Part shown: positions 1 through 8,378 of the stretch, one piece after another
Position numbering within the stretch: the first letter of the stretch is position 1
Layout of the letters: every line of letters starts with the position of its first letter
Source: Herbaspirillum rhizosphaerae_A
Lineage (GTDB): Bacteria; Pseudomonadota; Gammaproteobacteria; Burkholderiales; Burkholderiaceae_D
NCBI RefSeq assembly: GCF_046025915.1
Contig: NZ_JAQQFR010000006.1
Coordinates: forward strand, 62,001-126,000
DNA: 64,000 nucleotides
Reading direction: 5' to 3'
Notes under the pieces: generated by a model
What the model was told of the DNA's origin: nothing
Seen by the model: only the letters and a program-made list of their open reading frames with translations
Databases searched by the model: none
Position numbers and translations under genes: made by a program

Positions 1-797
1 ACGACCACAACACCCCAGGCGCGCGCGACATCGCCGACCGCCTGATGGCGTCGCTGGGTTCGATGCTGCTGTACTGGTATCACTACAGCCACAACGGCAA
101 CCGCATCGAAGTGGAAACCGACGATGAATCCATCGGTGGTCACTTCCTGCACTTGCTGCACGGCGAAAAGCCGTCCGAGCTGTGGGAAAAGGCGATGCAC
201 ACTTCGCTGATTCTGTACGCAGAACACGAATTCAATGCATCCACCTTTGCCAGCCGCGTCATCGCCGGCACCGGATCCGACATGTACTCGGCTATCACCG
301 GCGGCATCGGTGCGCTGCGCGGCCCCAAGCACGGTGGCGCCAATGAAGTCGCGTTCGAAATCCAGAAGCGCTACGACAATCCCGACGAAGCCGAGGCAGA
401 CATCAAGCGCCGTGTCGAGAACAAGGAGGTCGTGATCGGCTTCGGCCATCCGGTCTATACGATCTCGGATCCGCGCAACAAAGTGATCAAGGAAGTCGCG
501 CGCAAGCTGTCCAAGGACGCCGGTTCGCTCAAGATGTTCGATATCGCCGAGCGCCTTGAAACCGTCATGTGGGACATCAAGAAAATGTTCCCCAACCTCG
601 ACTGGTTCTCGGCCGTGTCGTACCACATGATGGGTGTGCCGACAGCGATGTTCACGCCGCTGTTCGTGATTGCGCGTACTTCGGGCTGGGCGGCGCACAT
701 CATTGAGCAACGCATCGACAACAAGATCATTCGTCCATCGGCCAACTACGTCGGTCCGGAAGATCTGAAGTTTGTGCCGATCAGCAAGCGCAAATAA
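1..797 (+). CDS. prpC: 2-methylcitrate synthase, 3' part
   Basis: The gene enters from the left edge and only the last 264 residues are present. PrpC condenses propionyl-CoA with oxaloacetate to 2-methylcitrate, the first step of the cytoplasmic methylcitrate cycle. The visible part has the citrate-synthase fold hallmarks: histidines in GPKHGGANE and GFGHPVY and an aspartate in DWFSAVSYH, which fit the family's catalytic His-His-Asp set. The wording of these motifs and the following acnD-prpF genes favour methylcitrate synthase over housekeeping citrate synthase. It is followed after 105 bp by acnD on the same strand; a stable hairpin lies in that gap. The usual partner prpB would be to the left, outside the window. 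Confidence 0.93.
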   Translation, partial: DHNTPGARDIADRLMASLGSMLLYWYHYSHNGNRIEVETDDESIGGHFLHLLHGEKPSELWEKAMHTSLILYAEHEFNASTFASRVIAGTGSDMYSAITGGIGALRGPKHGGANEVAFEIQKRYDNPDEAEADIKRRVENKEVVIGFGHPVYTISDPRNKVIKEVARKLSKDAGSLKMFDIAERLETVMWDIKKMFPNLDWFSAVSYHMMGVPTAMFTPLFVIARTSGWAAHIIEQRIDNKIIRPSANYVGPEDLKFVPISKRK

Positions 798-829
798 GCA
801 ATACGCTAAGCAACACATACGCAACATCT

Positions 830-868
830 GCAGCCTGCCGCGCCAATATGAAATGGTGCGCAGGCTGC
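830..868 (+). other. Intercistronic hairpin between prpC and acnD
   Basis: GCAGCCTGC at 830-838 pairs perfectly with GCAGGCTGC at 860-868, and the stem continues inward through GC/CC-rich bases with one bulge around an A/T-rich loop. No T-run follows, so it is not a standard intrinsic terminator. It could stabilise the 3' end of the prpC message or lower readthrough into acnD; that role is inference. Confidence 0.5.
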
Positions 869-902
869 CACTCTTACCTAAAGTTTTTCTCGGGACCGAG
901 CC

Positions 903-3512
903 ATGAATACCGCAAACCGCAAACCTTTACCTGGCACCAAGCTGGAATACTTCGACGCCCGTGCCGCGGTTGAATCGATCAAGCCAGGCGCCTGGAACAC
1001 CTTGCCTTATACCTCGCGCGTGCACGCAGAAAACCTGGTGCGCCGCTGCGATCCGAGTATCCTCGTCGATTGCCTGAAGCAGATCATCGAATGCAAGCGT
1101 GAACTCGACTTTCCGTGGTTTCCCGCCCGCGTGGTGTGCCACGATATTCTCGGCCAGACTGCACTGGTCGACCTCGCAGGTCTGCGCGACGCGATTGCCG
1201 ATCAGGGCGGTGACCCCGCCAAGGTGAACCCGGTGGTACCGGTGCAACTGATCGTCGATCACTCGCTGGCAGTGGAGTGCGGCGGCTTTGATCCGCAGGC
1301 GTTTGAAAAGAATCGCGCCATCGAAGATCGCCGCAACGAAGACCGCTTCCATTTCATCAACTGGACCAAGAAGGCGTTTGAAAACATCAACGTCATCCAG
1401 CCCGGCAACGGCATCATGCACCAGATCAATCTCGAAAAAATGTCGCCGGTCATTCATAACGAAAACGGTCTGGCCTATCCGGATACATGCGTCGGCACCG
1501 ATAGCCACACACCGCACGTCGACGCGCTGGGCGTGATCGCCGTTGGTGTTGGCGGTCTGGAAGCAGAGAACGTCATGCTCGGCCGCGCATCGTGGATGCG
1601 TCTGCCCGAAATCATCGGCGTTGAACTCTCCGGCAAGCCACAGCCCGGGATCACGGCTACTGACGTCGTGTTGTCGCTGACTGAGTTTCTGCGCAAGGAA
1701 AAAGTGGTTGGCGCTTATCTGGAATTCCGCGGCGAAGGCGCTTCTGCCTTGACGCTGGGCGATCGTGCCACGATCTCCAACATGGCACCGGAATACGGCG
1801 CGACTGCTGCGATGTTTTTCATCGACCAGCAAACCATCGACTACCTCAAGCTCACCGGCCGTGAAGACGAGCAGGTCAAGCTGGTGGAAATCTATGCCAA
1901 GGAAGCCGGCCTGTGGGCTGACAGCCTGGCGTCTGCGCAATACGAGCGTACGCTGAAGTTCGATCTGTCGACCGTGGTTCGTACGCTGGCCGGCCCGTCC
2001 AATCCGCATCGCCGCTTGCCGGTGTCGGCGCTGGCCGAACGCGGCATCGCCGTCGATCTCGACAAGGCGCAAGCACAGGAAGCCGAAGGCCTGATGCCTG
2101 ATGGCGCGGTTATCATCGCCGCCATCACCAGCTGCACCAACACCAGCAATCCGCGCAACGTGATCGCCGCCGGTCTGCTGGCGCGCAATGCCAACAAGCT
2201 CGGCCTCACGCGCAAGCCATGGGTCAAGTCTTCGCTGGCGCCGGGATCGAAGACCGTCGAACTTTATCTTGATGAAGCCGGTCTGGGCACCGAGCTGGAG
2301 AAGCTGGGTTTCGGCATCGTCGCCTTTGCCTGCACCACTTGCAACGGCATGTCGGGTGCGCTCGATCCGGTCATCCAGAAAGAAATCGTCGACCGCGATC
2401 TTTACACAACCGCCGTGTTGTCCGGCAATCGTAACTTCGACGGCCGTATTCATCCTTACGCCAAGCAAGCTTTCCTGGCATCGCCGCCGCTGGTGGTGGC
2501 CTACGCGATCGCCGGCACCATTCGCTTCGATATCGAGAAAGACGTGCTGGCCGTGGTCGACGGCAAGGAAATCCGTCTCAAGGATATCTGGCCGACGGAT
2601 GAAGAGATCGACGCCGTGGTCAAGTCCTCGGTCAAGCCGCAGCAGTTCCGCAATGTCTATACGCCGATGTTTGCCGTGCAGGCTGACAACGGGGAGAAGG
2701 TCAGCCCGCTGTATAACTGGCGTCCGCAGAGCACCTATATCCGCCGTCCTCCGTATTGGGAAGGTGCGTTGGCAGGCGAGCGCACCATGACCGGCATGCG
2801 CGCACTGGCAGTGCTGCCGGACAACATCACGACTGACCACTTGTCGCCGTCCAACGCCATTCTGGCCGATTCCGCAGCCGGCGAATACCTGACCAAAATG
2901 GGCTTGCCGGAAGAAGACTTTAATTCTTACGCCACCCATCGCGGCGACCATTTGACGGCATTGCGCGCCACCTTCGCCAACCCGCAGCTGGTCAACGAAA
3001 TGGCAGTCGTCAACGGTGAAGTCAAGAAGGGCTCGCTGGCCCGCGTCGAACCGGAAGGCCAGGTCATGCGCATGTGGGAAGCCATCGAAACTTACATGAA
3101 CCGCAAGCAGCCGCTGATCATCGTCGCCGGCGCCGACTACGGGCAAGGTTCGTCGCGTGACTGGGCGGCCAAGGGCGTGCGTCTGGCAGGTGTGGAAGTG
3201 ATCGCAGCCGAAGGCTTCGAACGCATCCACCGCACCAATCTGATCGGCATGGGCGTGTTGCCGCTGGAGTTCAAACCAGGGGTGACGCGCAAGACGCTGG
3301 GCATTGACGGTACTGAAACCTTTGACGTGATCGGCAAGCGCACACCACGCGCTGATCTGACATTGGTCATCACACGCAAGAACGGCGAGCGCGTCGAAGT
3401 GCTGATGACATGCCGTCTGGATACCGCAGAAGAAGTGTCGATCTACGAAGCGGGCGGCGTGCTGCAACGGTTCGCGCAAGACTTTTTGGCGTCGACGGTC
3501 AAAGCAGCTTAA
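903..3512 (+). CDS. acnD: Fe/S-dependent 2-methylisocitrate dehydratase (AcnD)
   Basis: This 869-residue aconitase-family protein dehydrates 2-methylcitrate to 2-methyl-aconitate in organisms that use AcnD plus PrpF instead of PrpD. It shows the aconitase cluster ligands: Cys411 in SCTNTSNP and Cys477 and Cys480 in ACTTCNGMSG, which hold the [4Fe-4S] centre. The C-terminal swivelling domain contains DYGQGSSRDWAAKG, a typical substrate-binding segment. Its length fits AcnD/AcnA. It lies between prpC and prpF on the same strand and starts 23 bp before prpF, so one operon is likely. The ATG at 903 has only a weak upstream purine stretch. A housekeeping aconitase A is the main alternative, but the neighbours make AcnD far more likely. 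Confidence 0.95.
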   Translation: MNTANRKPLPGTKLEYFDARAAVESIKPGAWNTLPYTSRVHAENLVRRCDPSILVDCLKQIIECKRELDFPWFPARVVCHDILGQTALVDLAGLRDAIADQGGDPAKVNPVVPVQLIVDHSLAVECGGFDPQAFEKNRAIEDRRNEDRFHFINWTKKAFENINVIQPGNGIMHQINLEKMSPVIHNENGLAYPDTCVGTDSHTPHVDALGVIAVGVGGLEAENVMLGRASWMRLPEIIGVELSGKPQPGITATDVVLSLTEFLRKEKVVGAYLEFRGEGASALTLGDRATISNMAPEYGATAAMFFIDQQTIDYLKLTGREDEQVKLVEIYAKEAGLWADSLASAQYERTLKFDLSTVVRTLAGPSNPHRRLPVSALAERGIAVDLDKAQAQEAEGLMPDGAVIIAAITSCTNTSNPRNVIAAGLLARNANKLGLTRKPWVKSSLAPGSKTVELYLDEAGLGTELEKLGFGIVAFACTTCNGMSGALDPVIQKEIVDRDLYTTAVLSGNRNFDGRIHPYAKQAFLASPPLVVAYAIAGTIRFDIEKDVLAVVDGKEIRLKDIWPTDEEIDAVVKSSVKPQQFRNVYTPMFAVQADNGEKVSPLYNWRPQSTYIRRPPYWEGALAGERTMTGMRALAVLPDNITTDHLSPSNAILADSAAGEYLTKMGLPEEDFNSYATHRGDHLTALRATFANPQLVNEMAVVNGEVKKGSLARVEPEGQVMRMWEAIETYMNRKQPLIIVAGADYGQGSSRDWAAKGVRLAGVEVIAAEGFERIHRTNLIGMGVLPLEFKPGVTRKTLGIDGTETFDVIGKRTPRADLTLVITRKNGERVEVLMTCRLDTAEEVSIYEAGGVLQRFAQDFLASTVKAA

Positions 3513-3535
3513 GGTCACAAACAGGACACATGCAT

Positions 3536-4729
3536 ATGAACCACGTACCGCAAATCAAAATCCCCGCCACCTACATCCGTGGCGGCACCAGCAAAGGCGT
3601 GTTCTTTCGCCTGCAGGACTTGCCGGCATCGGCACAGCAGCCGGGCGCCGCACGCGACGCCTTGCTGATGCGCGTCATCGGCAGTCCCGATCCGTACGGC
3701 AAGCAGATTGACGGTATGGGCGGTGCAACGTCCAGCACCAGCAAAACCGTCATCCTGTCCAAGTCCAGCCGTCCCGGTCATGACGTCGACTATCTGTTCG
3801 GCCAGGTGGCGATCGACAGCGCTTTTGTCGACTGGAGCGGCAACTGCGGCAACCTGTCCGCAGCAGTGGGGCCGTTTGCCATCAGCAACGGTCTGATCGA
3901 TCCTGATCGCGTACCGATCAACGGCACCTGCACCGTACGTATATGGCAAGCCAATATCAGCAAGACCATCATCGCGCACGTGACGATCACCGACGGTCAG
4001 GTGCAAGAGACCGGCGACTTCGAACTCGACGGCGTGACCTTTCCTGCGGCTGAAGTACAGCTTGAATTCCTTGATCCGGCGGATGAGGGCGATGGTGACG
4101 CGGGAGGCTCGATGTTTCCGACCGGCAATCTAGTCGACGATCTGGAAGTACCGGGTGTAGGCACCTTCAAGGCGACCATGATCAATGCCGGTATCCCGGC
4201 GATTTTTCTGAATGCGGAAGATATCGGCTACACCGGCGCTGAGTTGCAGGACGCCATTAACAGCGATCCCAAAGCGCTGGCAATGTTCGAGACCATCCGT
4301 GCCTACGGCGCCGTGCGCATGGGGCTGATCAAGCATGTGGATGAAGCTGTCAAACGCCAGCACACGCCGAAGGTCGCCTTCGTCGCCAAGCCGCGCGACT
4401 ACACTGCATCCAGCGGCAAGAAGGTCGCCGCCGGCGATGTCGACCTGTTGGTACGCGCAATGTCCATGGGCAAGTTGCATCACGCCATGATGGGCACGGC
4501 CGCAGTCGCCATCGGCACCGCAGCGGCGATTCCCGGCACGCTGGTCAATCTCGCAGCAGGTGGCGGTGAACGGACGGCTGTGCGTTTCGGACATCCCTCC
4601 GGCACGCTGCGCGTTGGCGCAGAAGCAAAATTGATCGACGGCGAATGGAACGTCACGAAGGCCATCATGAGCCGCAGCGCACGCGTGTTGATGGAAGGCT
4701 GGGTACGTGTTCCCGGCGACGCGTTCTAA
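3536..4729 (+). CDS. prpF: 2-methylaconitate cis-trans isomerase (PrpF)
   Basis: PrpF isomerises the 2-methyl-trans-aconitate made by AcnD to the cis form that can be rehydrated to 2-methylisocitrate. The protein opens with IPATYIRGGTSKGVFFR, the characteristic start of the PrpF/DUF453 family, and has the two-lobed diaminopimelate-epimerase-like pattern, including WSGNCGNLSAAVGPFA in the first half and a GxGGGER-type segment near the end. The start chosen is the ATG at 3536, because AGGA at 3523-3526 sits nine bases upstream; another ATG six bases earlier would be too close. This gives 397 residues, the normal family length. Last clear gene of the prpC-acnD-prpF operon. Confidence 0.95.
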   Translation: MNHVPQIKIPATYIRGGTSKGVFFRLQDLPASAQQPGAARDALLMRVIGSPDPYGKQIDGMGGATSSTSKTVILSKSSRPGHDVDYLFGQVAIDSAFVDWSGNCGNLSAAVGPFAISNGLIDPDRVPINGTCTVRIWQANISKTIIAHVTITDGQVQETGDFELDGVTFPAAEVQLEFLDPADEGDGDAGGSMFPTGNLVDDLEVPGVGTFKATMINAGIPAIFLNAEDIGYTGAELQDAINSDPKALAMFETIRAYGAVRMGLIKHVDEAVKRQHTPKVAFVAKPRDYTASSGKKVAAGDVDLLVRAMSMGKLHHAMMGTAAVAIGTAAAIPGTLVNLAAGGGERTAVRFGHPSGTLRVGAEAKLIDGEWNVTKAIMSRSARVLMEGWVRVPGDAF

Positions 4730-4843
4730 GGGTAGCAATGACGGGCAGCATGTTGCAATGCAGTGGCAGGAAAGCGGAACAAGGGAACGAAAGTTGGTAA
4801 GATGCCGTCCACATTCTCTTTTCACCCTGCACTGGATTAAAAC

Positions 4844-5239
4844 ATGACTTTTTTGCAACGTGCTTCCGTACTGACTCTGTCCATCTTGCTGGCCGCCTGC
4901 GCATCTGAAAATGTGCCGCTGACCGAAACCAAACCGGTGCCGGCGCCGTTGCAACCGGTTGCAGCTGCTGTGAATCCTGCGTGGGCCGGGCGATTGGCGA
5001 CCGGTACTTTTTCCTGCGAGATGGGGAACAAGGTGGAAGTCAAGGTCGACGCATCCAATAACGTGAACTTGGTATGGAAAGGCAGCACCTACAAAATGAC
5101 GCCGGTCTCGACATCCACCGGCGCGCTGCGTTTTGAAGACAAGGGCGATGGCCTGGTCTGGATTCAGATCCCATCGAAGTCGATGTTGCTGAATTCGAAG
5201 ATCGGCCAGCAGCTCGCGAATGATTGCAAGAATCGCTGA
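4844..5239 (+). CDS. Lipoprotein with MliC-like C-terminal domain
   Basis: A 131-residue predicted lipoprotein. The N-terminus is a hydrophobic signal ending in a lipobox, LLAAC, with Cys19 as the lipidated residue, then a Pro-rich linker (about 30-42). Residues 54-131 resemble the lysozyme-inhibitor MliC fold: a FSCEMG start, alternating strands with W..G..Y, and a second Cys near the C-terminus (NDCKNR) that could pair with the first. MliC proteins sit in the outer membrane and block c-type lysozyme; that function is inferred only from this resemblance. It lies between prpF and prpE on the same strand, but a 114-bp gap before it and a strong terminator after it suggest its own unit. Confidence 0.7.
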   Translation: MTFLQRASVLTLSILLAACASENVPLTETKPVPAPLQPVAAAVNPAWAGRLATGTFSCEMGNKVEVKVDASNNVNLVWKGSTYKMTPVSTSTGALRFEDKGDGLVWIQIPSKSMLLNSKIGQQLANDCKNR

Positions 5240-5299
5240 TTATTTTTTGACGCCGATTGCTTGCCGATGTGCAGGTAATTCGTGTGTCATCCGATGATT

Positions 5300-5329
5300 A
5301 AAAAAAGGGTGCTCGCGCATCCTTTTTTT
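5300..5329 (+). terminator. Intrinsic terminator after the MliC-like lipoprotein gene
   Basis: AGGGTGC at 5306-5312 pairs with GCATCCT (one G-T pair), four-base loop, flanked by a run of A on the left and seven T on the right. It would end transcription of the lipoprotein gene before prpE. Confidence 0.8.
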
Positions 5330-5481
5330 CGTCTTGGAAGAATGATTTGAAGTGACGGATTTTGCGAAGAAAAACGCCTCAATTAAGCTGGGCGTAAGCA
5401 AGCGCTGTCACTGTAAACATCAATGCACCACAGCACACAACACAGAAAGAAGATGCAGCGCAAAGACGCCGCACTCACTGT

Positions 5482-5508
5482 GCAATGACATCCCTATCAC
5501 GTCATTGC
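5482..5508. promoter_or_regulatory. Perfect 8-bp inverted repeat upstream of prpE
   Basis: GCAATGAC at 5482-5489 and GTCATTGC at 5501-5508 form a perfect dyad with an 11-bp spacer, 26 bp upstream of the prpE start. The spacing suits a dimeric regulator or a leader hairpin. No regulator is identified in the window; PrpR would be expected elsewhere. Confidence 0.4.
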
Positions 5509-5534
5509 TTATCCGATTGCCATGAGGAGACATC

Positions 5535-7433
5535 ATGAGTTTCGCATCGTTTTATCAGCAGTCTGTCGACGATCCCAACACCTTCTGGGCGAACGAAGCC
5601 CGGCGCGTCGACTGGCATACACCATTCAGCAAAACACTCGACTATTCGCGGCCGCCGTTTGCACGCTGGTTTGTCGGCGGTGAGACTAATCTGTGTCACA
5701 ACGCCATTGACCGGCATCTGGCGCAACGTGGCGACCAGGCGGCATTGATCGCCGTTTCGACGGAAACCAATACTGAAAAGACGTATAGCTTTCGCGAGTT
5801 GCATCGCGAAGTCAACGCCATGGCGGCGACCATGCAAGCCCTCGGTGTGCAACGGGGTGACCGCGTGCTGATATACATGCCGATGATCGCCGAGGCGGTG
5901 TTTGCAATGTTGGCGTGTGCGCGGATCGGTGCTGTGCATTCGGTGGTGTTCGGCGGTTTTGCTTCCAACAGTCTGGCGACGCGTATCGACGATGCGCAGC
6001 CGACCTTGATCGTGTCCGCCGACGCCGGATCTCGTGGCGGCAGAGTGGTGCCTTACAAAGGCTTGCTCGATGAGGCAATCCGGCTGGCGCAACACAAGCC
6101 GGCGCACGTGCTGCTGGTGGATCGTGGCTTGGCGGAGATGGCGCGCACTGATGGACGCGATATCGACTATGCCGCCGCGCGGGCGCAGCATCTGGATGCG
6201 CAAGTCCCGGTGGTCTGGCTGGAGTCGAACGAGCCGTCCTACATCCTCTACACATCCGGTACCACCGGCAAGCCGAAGGGCGTGCAGCGCGACGTCGGCG
6301 GCTACGCAGTGGCGCTGACTGCATCGATGCAGCATGTGTTCTGCGGTAATCCCGGCGAGACGTATTTCTGCACTTCCGATATCGGCTGGGTGGTCGGTCA
6401 CTCGTACATTGTGTACGGACCGTTGATGGCCGGCATGGCGACAATTCTCTATGAAGGATTGCCGGTGTTGCCTGGAGAAACACCGGACGCCGGTATATGG
6501 TGGAGTCTGGTGGACAAGTACAAGGTCACGCGCATGTTTTCTTCGCCGACGGCAATCCGCGTGCTGAAAAAACATCCGCCGGAATTCATGAGCAAATACG
6601 ACTTGTCCTCGCTCAAAAGTTTGTACCTTGCCGGGGAACCGCTGGATGAGACAACATCGAACTGGATTTCCACTTCGCTGGGCGTGCCGGTGATCGACAA
6701 CTACTGGCAGACCGAAAGTGGCTGGCCGATTCTGTCGATCGCCAAGGGCGTCGACGACAAGCCCACGCGGCTGGGTAGCCCCGGCGTGCCGCTGTATGGC
6801 TACAAGATGCACATCATGAACGAATCCACCGGGGAGCTGTGCGGTCCTAATGAGAAGGGCGTGGTGGTAATCGAAGGGCCGTTGCCACCTGGCTGCATGC
6901 AGACCGTGTATCGCGACGACGCGCGTTTCGTCAATACCTATTGGTCCAACTTCCCGAAGCAGGTGTATTCAACCTTTGACTGGGGCATTCGCGACGAAGA
7001 CGGTTACTATTTCATTCTCGGCCGTACCGATGACGTGATCAATGTCGCCGGTCATCGGCTTGGTACACGTGAAATCGAGGAAAGTATTTCCAGTCATGCC
7101 AACGTCTCCGAAGTGGCTGTGGTCGGCGTTGAAGACAAGCTGAAAGGGCAGGTCGCGATTGCCTTTGTGATCCCCAAGAAAGCCGATGGTGTCGCTACAC
7201 CGGAGGGCCGTCAGGCGCTGGAAGCGGAAATCATGCGCGTGGTTGACAAGCAGATCGGCGCCGTCGGTCGGCCATCGCGCGTGTACTTTGTCAGCCTGCT
7301 GCCGAAGACGCGATCCGGCAAGCTGCTGCGCCGGTCGATACAGGCAATTTGTGAAGGCCGGGATCCGGGAGATCTGACGACCATCGAAGATCCTAGTTCG
7401 TTGCAGCAGATCAAGGCGGCGCTGCAGAGCTAA
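5535..7433 (+). CDS. prpE: Propionyl-CoA synthetase
   Basis: A 632-residue acyl-adenylate-forming enzyme that activates propionate to propionyl-CoA with ATP and CoA, feeding the methylcitrate cycle. It has the acetyl/propionyl-CoA synthetase N-terminal helix region, the AMP-binding loop YTSGTTGKPKG near residues 240-250, the WWSLVDKYKVT segment, the hinge GRTDDVINVAGHR, and the C-terminal catalytic lysine in TRSGKLLRR (Lys596), which is the residue usually controlled by acetylation. The length fits PrpE (about 630) rather than Acs (about 650), and the text of the motifs and the neighbouring prp genes agree. A GAGGAG ribosome-binding site precedes the ATG at 5535. It has its own upstream region with a dyad and stands apart from prpCDF by the lipoprotein gene and a terminator. 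Confidence 0.94.
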   Translation: MSFASFYQQSVDDPNTFWANEARRVDWHTPFSKTLDYSRPPFARWFVGGETNLCHNAIDRHLAQRGDQAALIAVSTETNTEKTYSFRELHREVNAMAATMQALGVQRGDRVLIYMPMIAEAVFAMLACARIGAVHSVVFGGFASNSLATRIDDAQPTLIVSADAGSRGGRVVPYKGLLDEAIRLAQHKPAHVLLVDRGLAEMARTDGRDIDYAAARAQHLDAQVPVVWLESNEPSYILYTSGTTGKPKGVQRDVGGYAVALTASMQHVFCGNPGETYFCTSDIGWVVGHSYIVYGPLMAGMATILYEGLPVLPGETPDAGIWWSLVDKYKVTRMFSSPTAIRVLKKHPPEFMSKYDLSSLKSLYLAGEPLDETTSNWISTSLGVPVIDNYWQTESGWPILSIAKGVDDKPTRLGSPGVPLYGYKMHIMNESTGELCGPNEKGVVVIEGPLPPGCMQTVYRDDARFVNTYWSNFPKQVYSTFDWGIRDEDGYYFILGRTDDVINVAGHRLGTREIEESISSHANVSEVAVVGVEDKLKGQVAIAFVIPKKADGVATPEGRQALEAEIMRVVDKQIGAVGRPSRVYFVSLLPKTRSGKLLRRSIQAICEGRDPGDLTTIEDPSSLQQIKAALQS

Positions 7434-7441
7434 GGCCGCCT

Positions 7442-7498
7442 GGGCGTCTGGCGAATCTTCTCGAATCTCCTTAACGATTCCTGATGAGCCAGACGTCC
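7442..7498 (+). other. Long-stem hairpin downstream of prpE
   Basis: GGGCGTCTGGC at 7442-7452 pairs with GCCAGACGTCC at 7488-7498 (one G-T pair) around a 35-base loop that itself contains GAATC/GATTC. No T-run follows. It may protect the prpE 3' end or assist termination; this is inference. Confidence 0.45.
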
Positions 7499-7548
7499 GC
7501 AATTTGGTTACACTACGTGTTATCAAATTTTCCTCCACGCCATCTTCC

Positions 7549-8040
7549 ATGAGCTTTTCGATTCGCCCGGCTACTGTCGCCGATGCCGCCGCTATTTGCG
7601 AAATTTACAACTACTACGTCCTGAACACCGTCATCAGCTTTGAGCTGGAAGCCGTCTCCGTGACCGAGATGGAAGGCCGTATTACCGAGATATCTTCGCA
7701 ATTTCCTTGGCTGGTGTATGAAGAAGACGGGCGTATCCTTGGTTATGCCTATGCCACCAAATGGAAGGCACGCAAGGCGTATCAGCATTCTGTCGAAAGC
7801 TCGGTTTACATGGCACAGGGCAGTGGCGGCAAGGGTATCGGGTCCAAACTGTATGGCGCTCTGTTTGCGCAGTTGAAAGAACTGGGCGTACATGCGGTGA
7901 TGGGTGGTATTGCCCAGCCGAATGCCGGCAGCGTTGCCTTGCATGAAAAGATGGGCTTCGTCAAAGTCGCGCATTTCACCGAAGTTGGCCAGAAGCACAA
8001 TCAATGGATCGACGTCGCCTACTGGCAATTGATCCTGTAA
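7549..8040 (+). CDS. GNAT acetyltransferase, phosphinothricin-acetyltransferase-like
   Basis: A 163-residue GNAT protein. It begins SFSIRPATVADAAAICEIYN, the usual opening of the Pat/MddA group that acetylates phosphinothricin, methionine sulfone or similar amino acids. The acetyl-CoA loop is seen in YMAQGSGGKGIGSKLY and the core strand in GGIAQPNAGSVALHEKMGF. The length matches that group. The ATG at 7549 is chosen because it starts at the conserved fold boundary; no clear Shine-Dalgarno sequence precedes it. It is followed after 11 bp by a small unknown gene with a strong ribosome-binding site, so the two are probably cotranscribed. The true substrate cannot be read from sequence. Confidence 0.85.
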   Translation: MSFSIRPATVADAAAICEIYNYYVLNTVISFELEAVSVTEMEGRITEISSQFPWLVYEEDGRILGYAYATKWKARKAYQHSVESSVYMAQGSGGKGIGSKLYGALFAQLKELGVHAVMGGIAQPNAGSVALHEKMGFVKVAHFTEVGQKHNQWIDVAYWQLIL

Positions 8041-8051
8041 GGAGGAGGCAC

Positions 8052-8315
8052 ATGAGATCCACCAGAGCCACCGGCGCCATTGAACGGCTAAACGCCCGCG
8101 CAGAGACGAAACAATATTCCATGGTGCGCACCTCGAGTGAACTGTTCTTCCTGGTGCAGCGCACGGCCGGCAATCCGGTCGAAAAATTGAGCGAACCTTT
8201 GCCGCTCGACGAATTTGTCGCCTTCGTCAATGCCTATGGCCCGCAAAAGCCGAAGCGCATCAGCAAGCTCGACGTTGCATTCGAAAAGCAGTTGGTCAAG
8301 AAGAACAAAGAATAG
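8052..8315 (+). CDS. Hypothetical protein, 87 residues
   Basis: A small basic protein I do not recognise. It starts at an ATG preceded by a very strong ribosome-binding site, GGAGGAGG at 8041-8048, only 11 bp after the acetyltransferase stop, which supports it as a real and translated gene. It has no signal peptide or membrane segment. The C-terminus is lysine-rich (KNKE end) and the central part reads as a short alpha/beta fold with SSELFFLVQR. It is probably cytoplasmic and co-expressed with the upstream acetyltransferase. Function unknown. Confidence 0.65.
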   Translation: MRSTRATGAIERLNARAETKQYSMVRTSSELFFLVQRTAGNPVEKLSEPLPLDEFVAFVNAYGPQKPKRISKLDVAFEKQLVKKNKE

Positions 8316-8358
8316 GGCAGCAACAAGGCAGCAATAAGGCAGCAATAAGGTAGTAAAT
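8316..8358 (+). repeat. 11-bp tandem repeat before the AraC gene
   Basis: Three 11-bp units, GGCAGCAACAA, GGCAGCAATAA and GGCAGCAATAA, follow the preceding stop codon directly, with a decayed fourth unit GGTAGTAAAT ending at 8358. The period is about one helical turn, and the array ends 20 bp before the AraC start codon. It may be a replication-slippage product or a set of phased protein-binding sites. Confidence 0.8.
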
Positions 8359-8378
8359 CAGTGTTGGCAGGAGCATTC

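Noticed and set aside
927..3518. 863-codon open frame opposite acnD
   Set aside because: It mirrors almost the whole of acnD in the codon-complementary frame, reads as a Cys/His/Arg/Gln-rich chain without domains, and has no ribosome-binding site. It results from codon bias on the real strand.
5502..6812. 436-codon open frame opposite prpE
   Set aside because: Overlaps the N-terminal two thirds of prpE, low-complexity His/Arg-rich product, no start signals.
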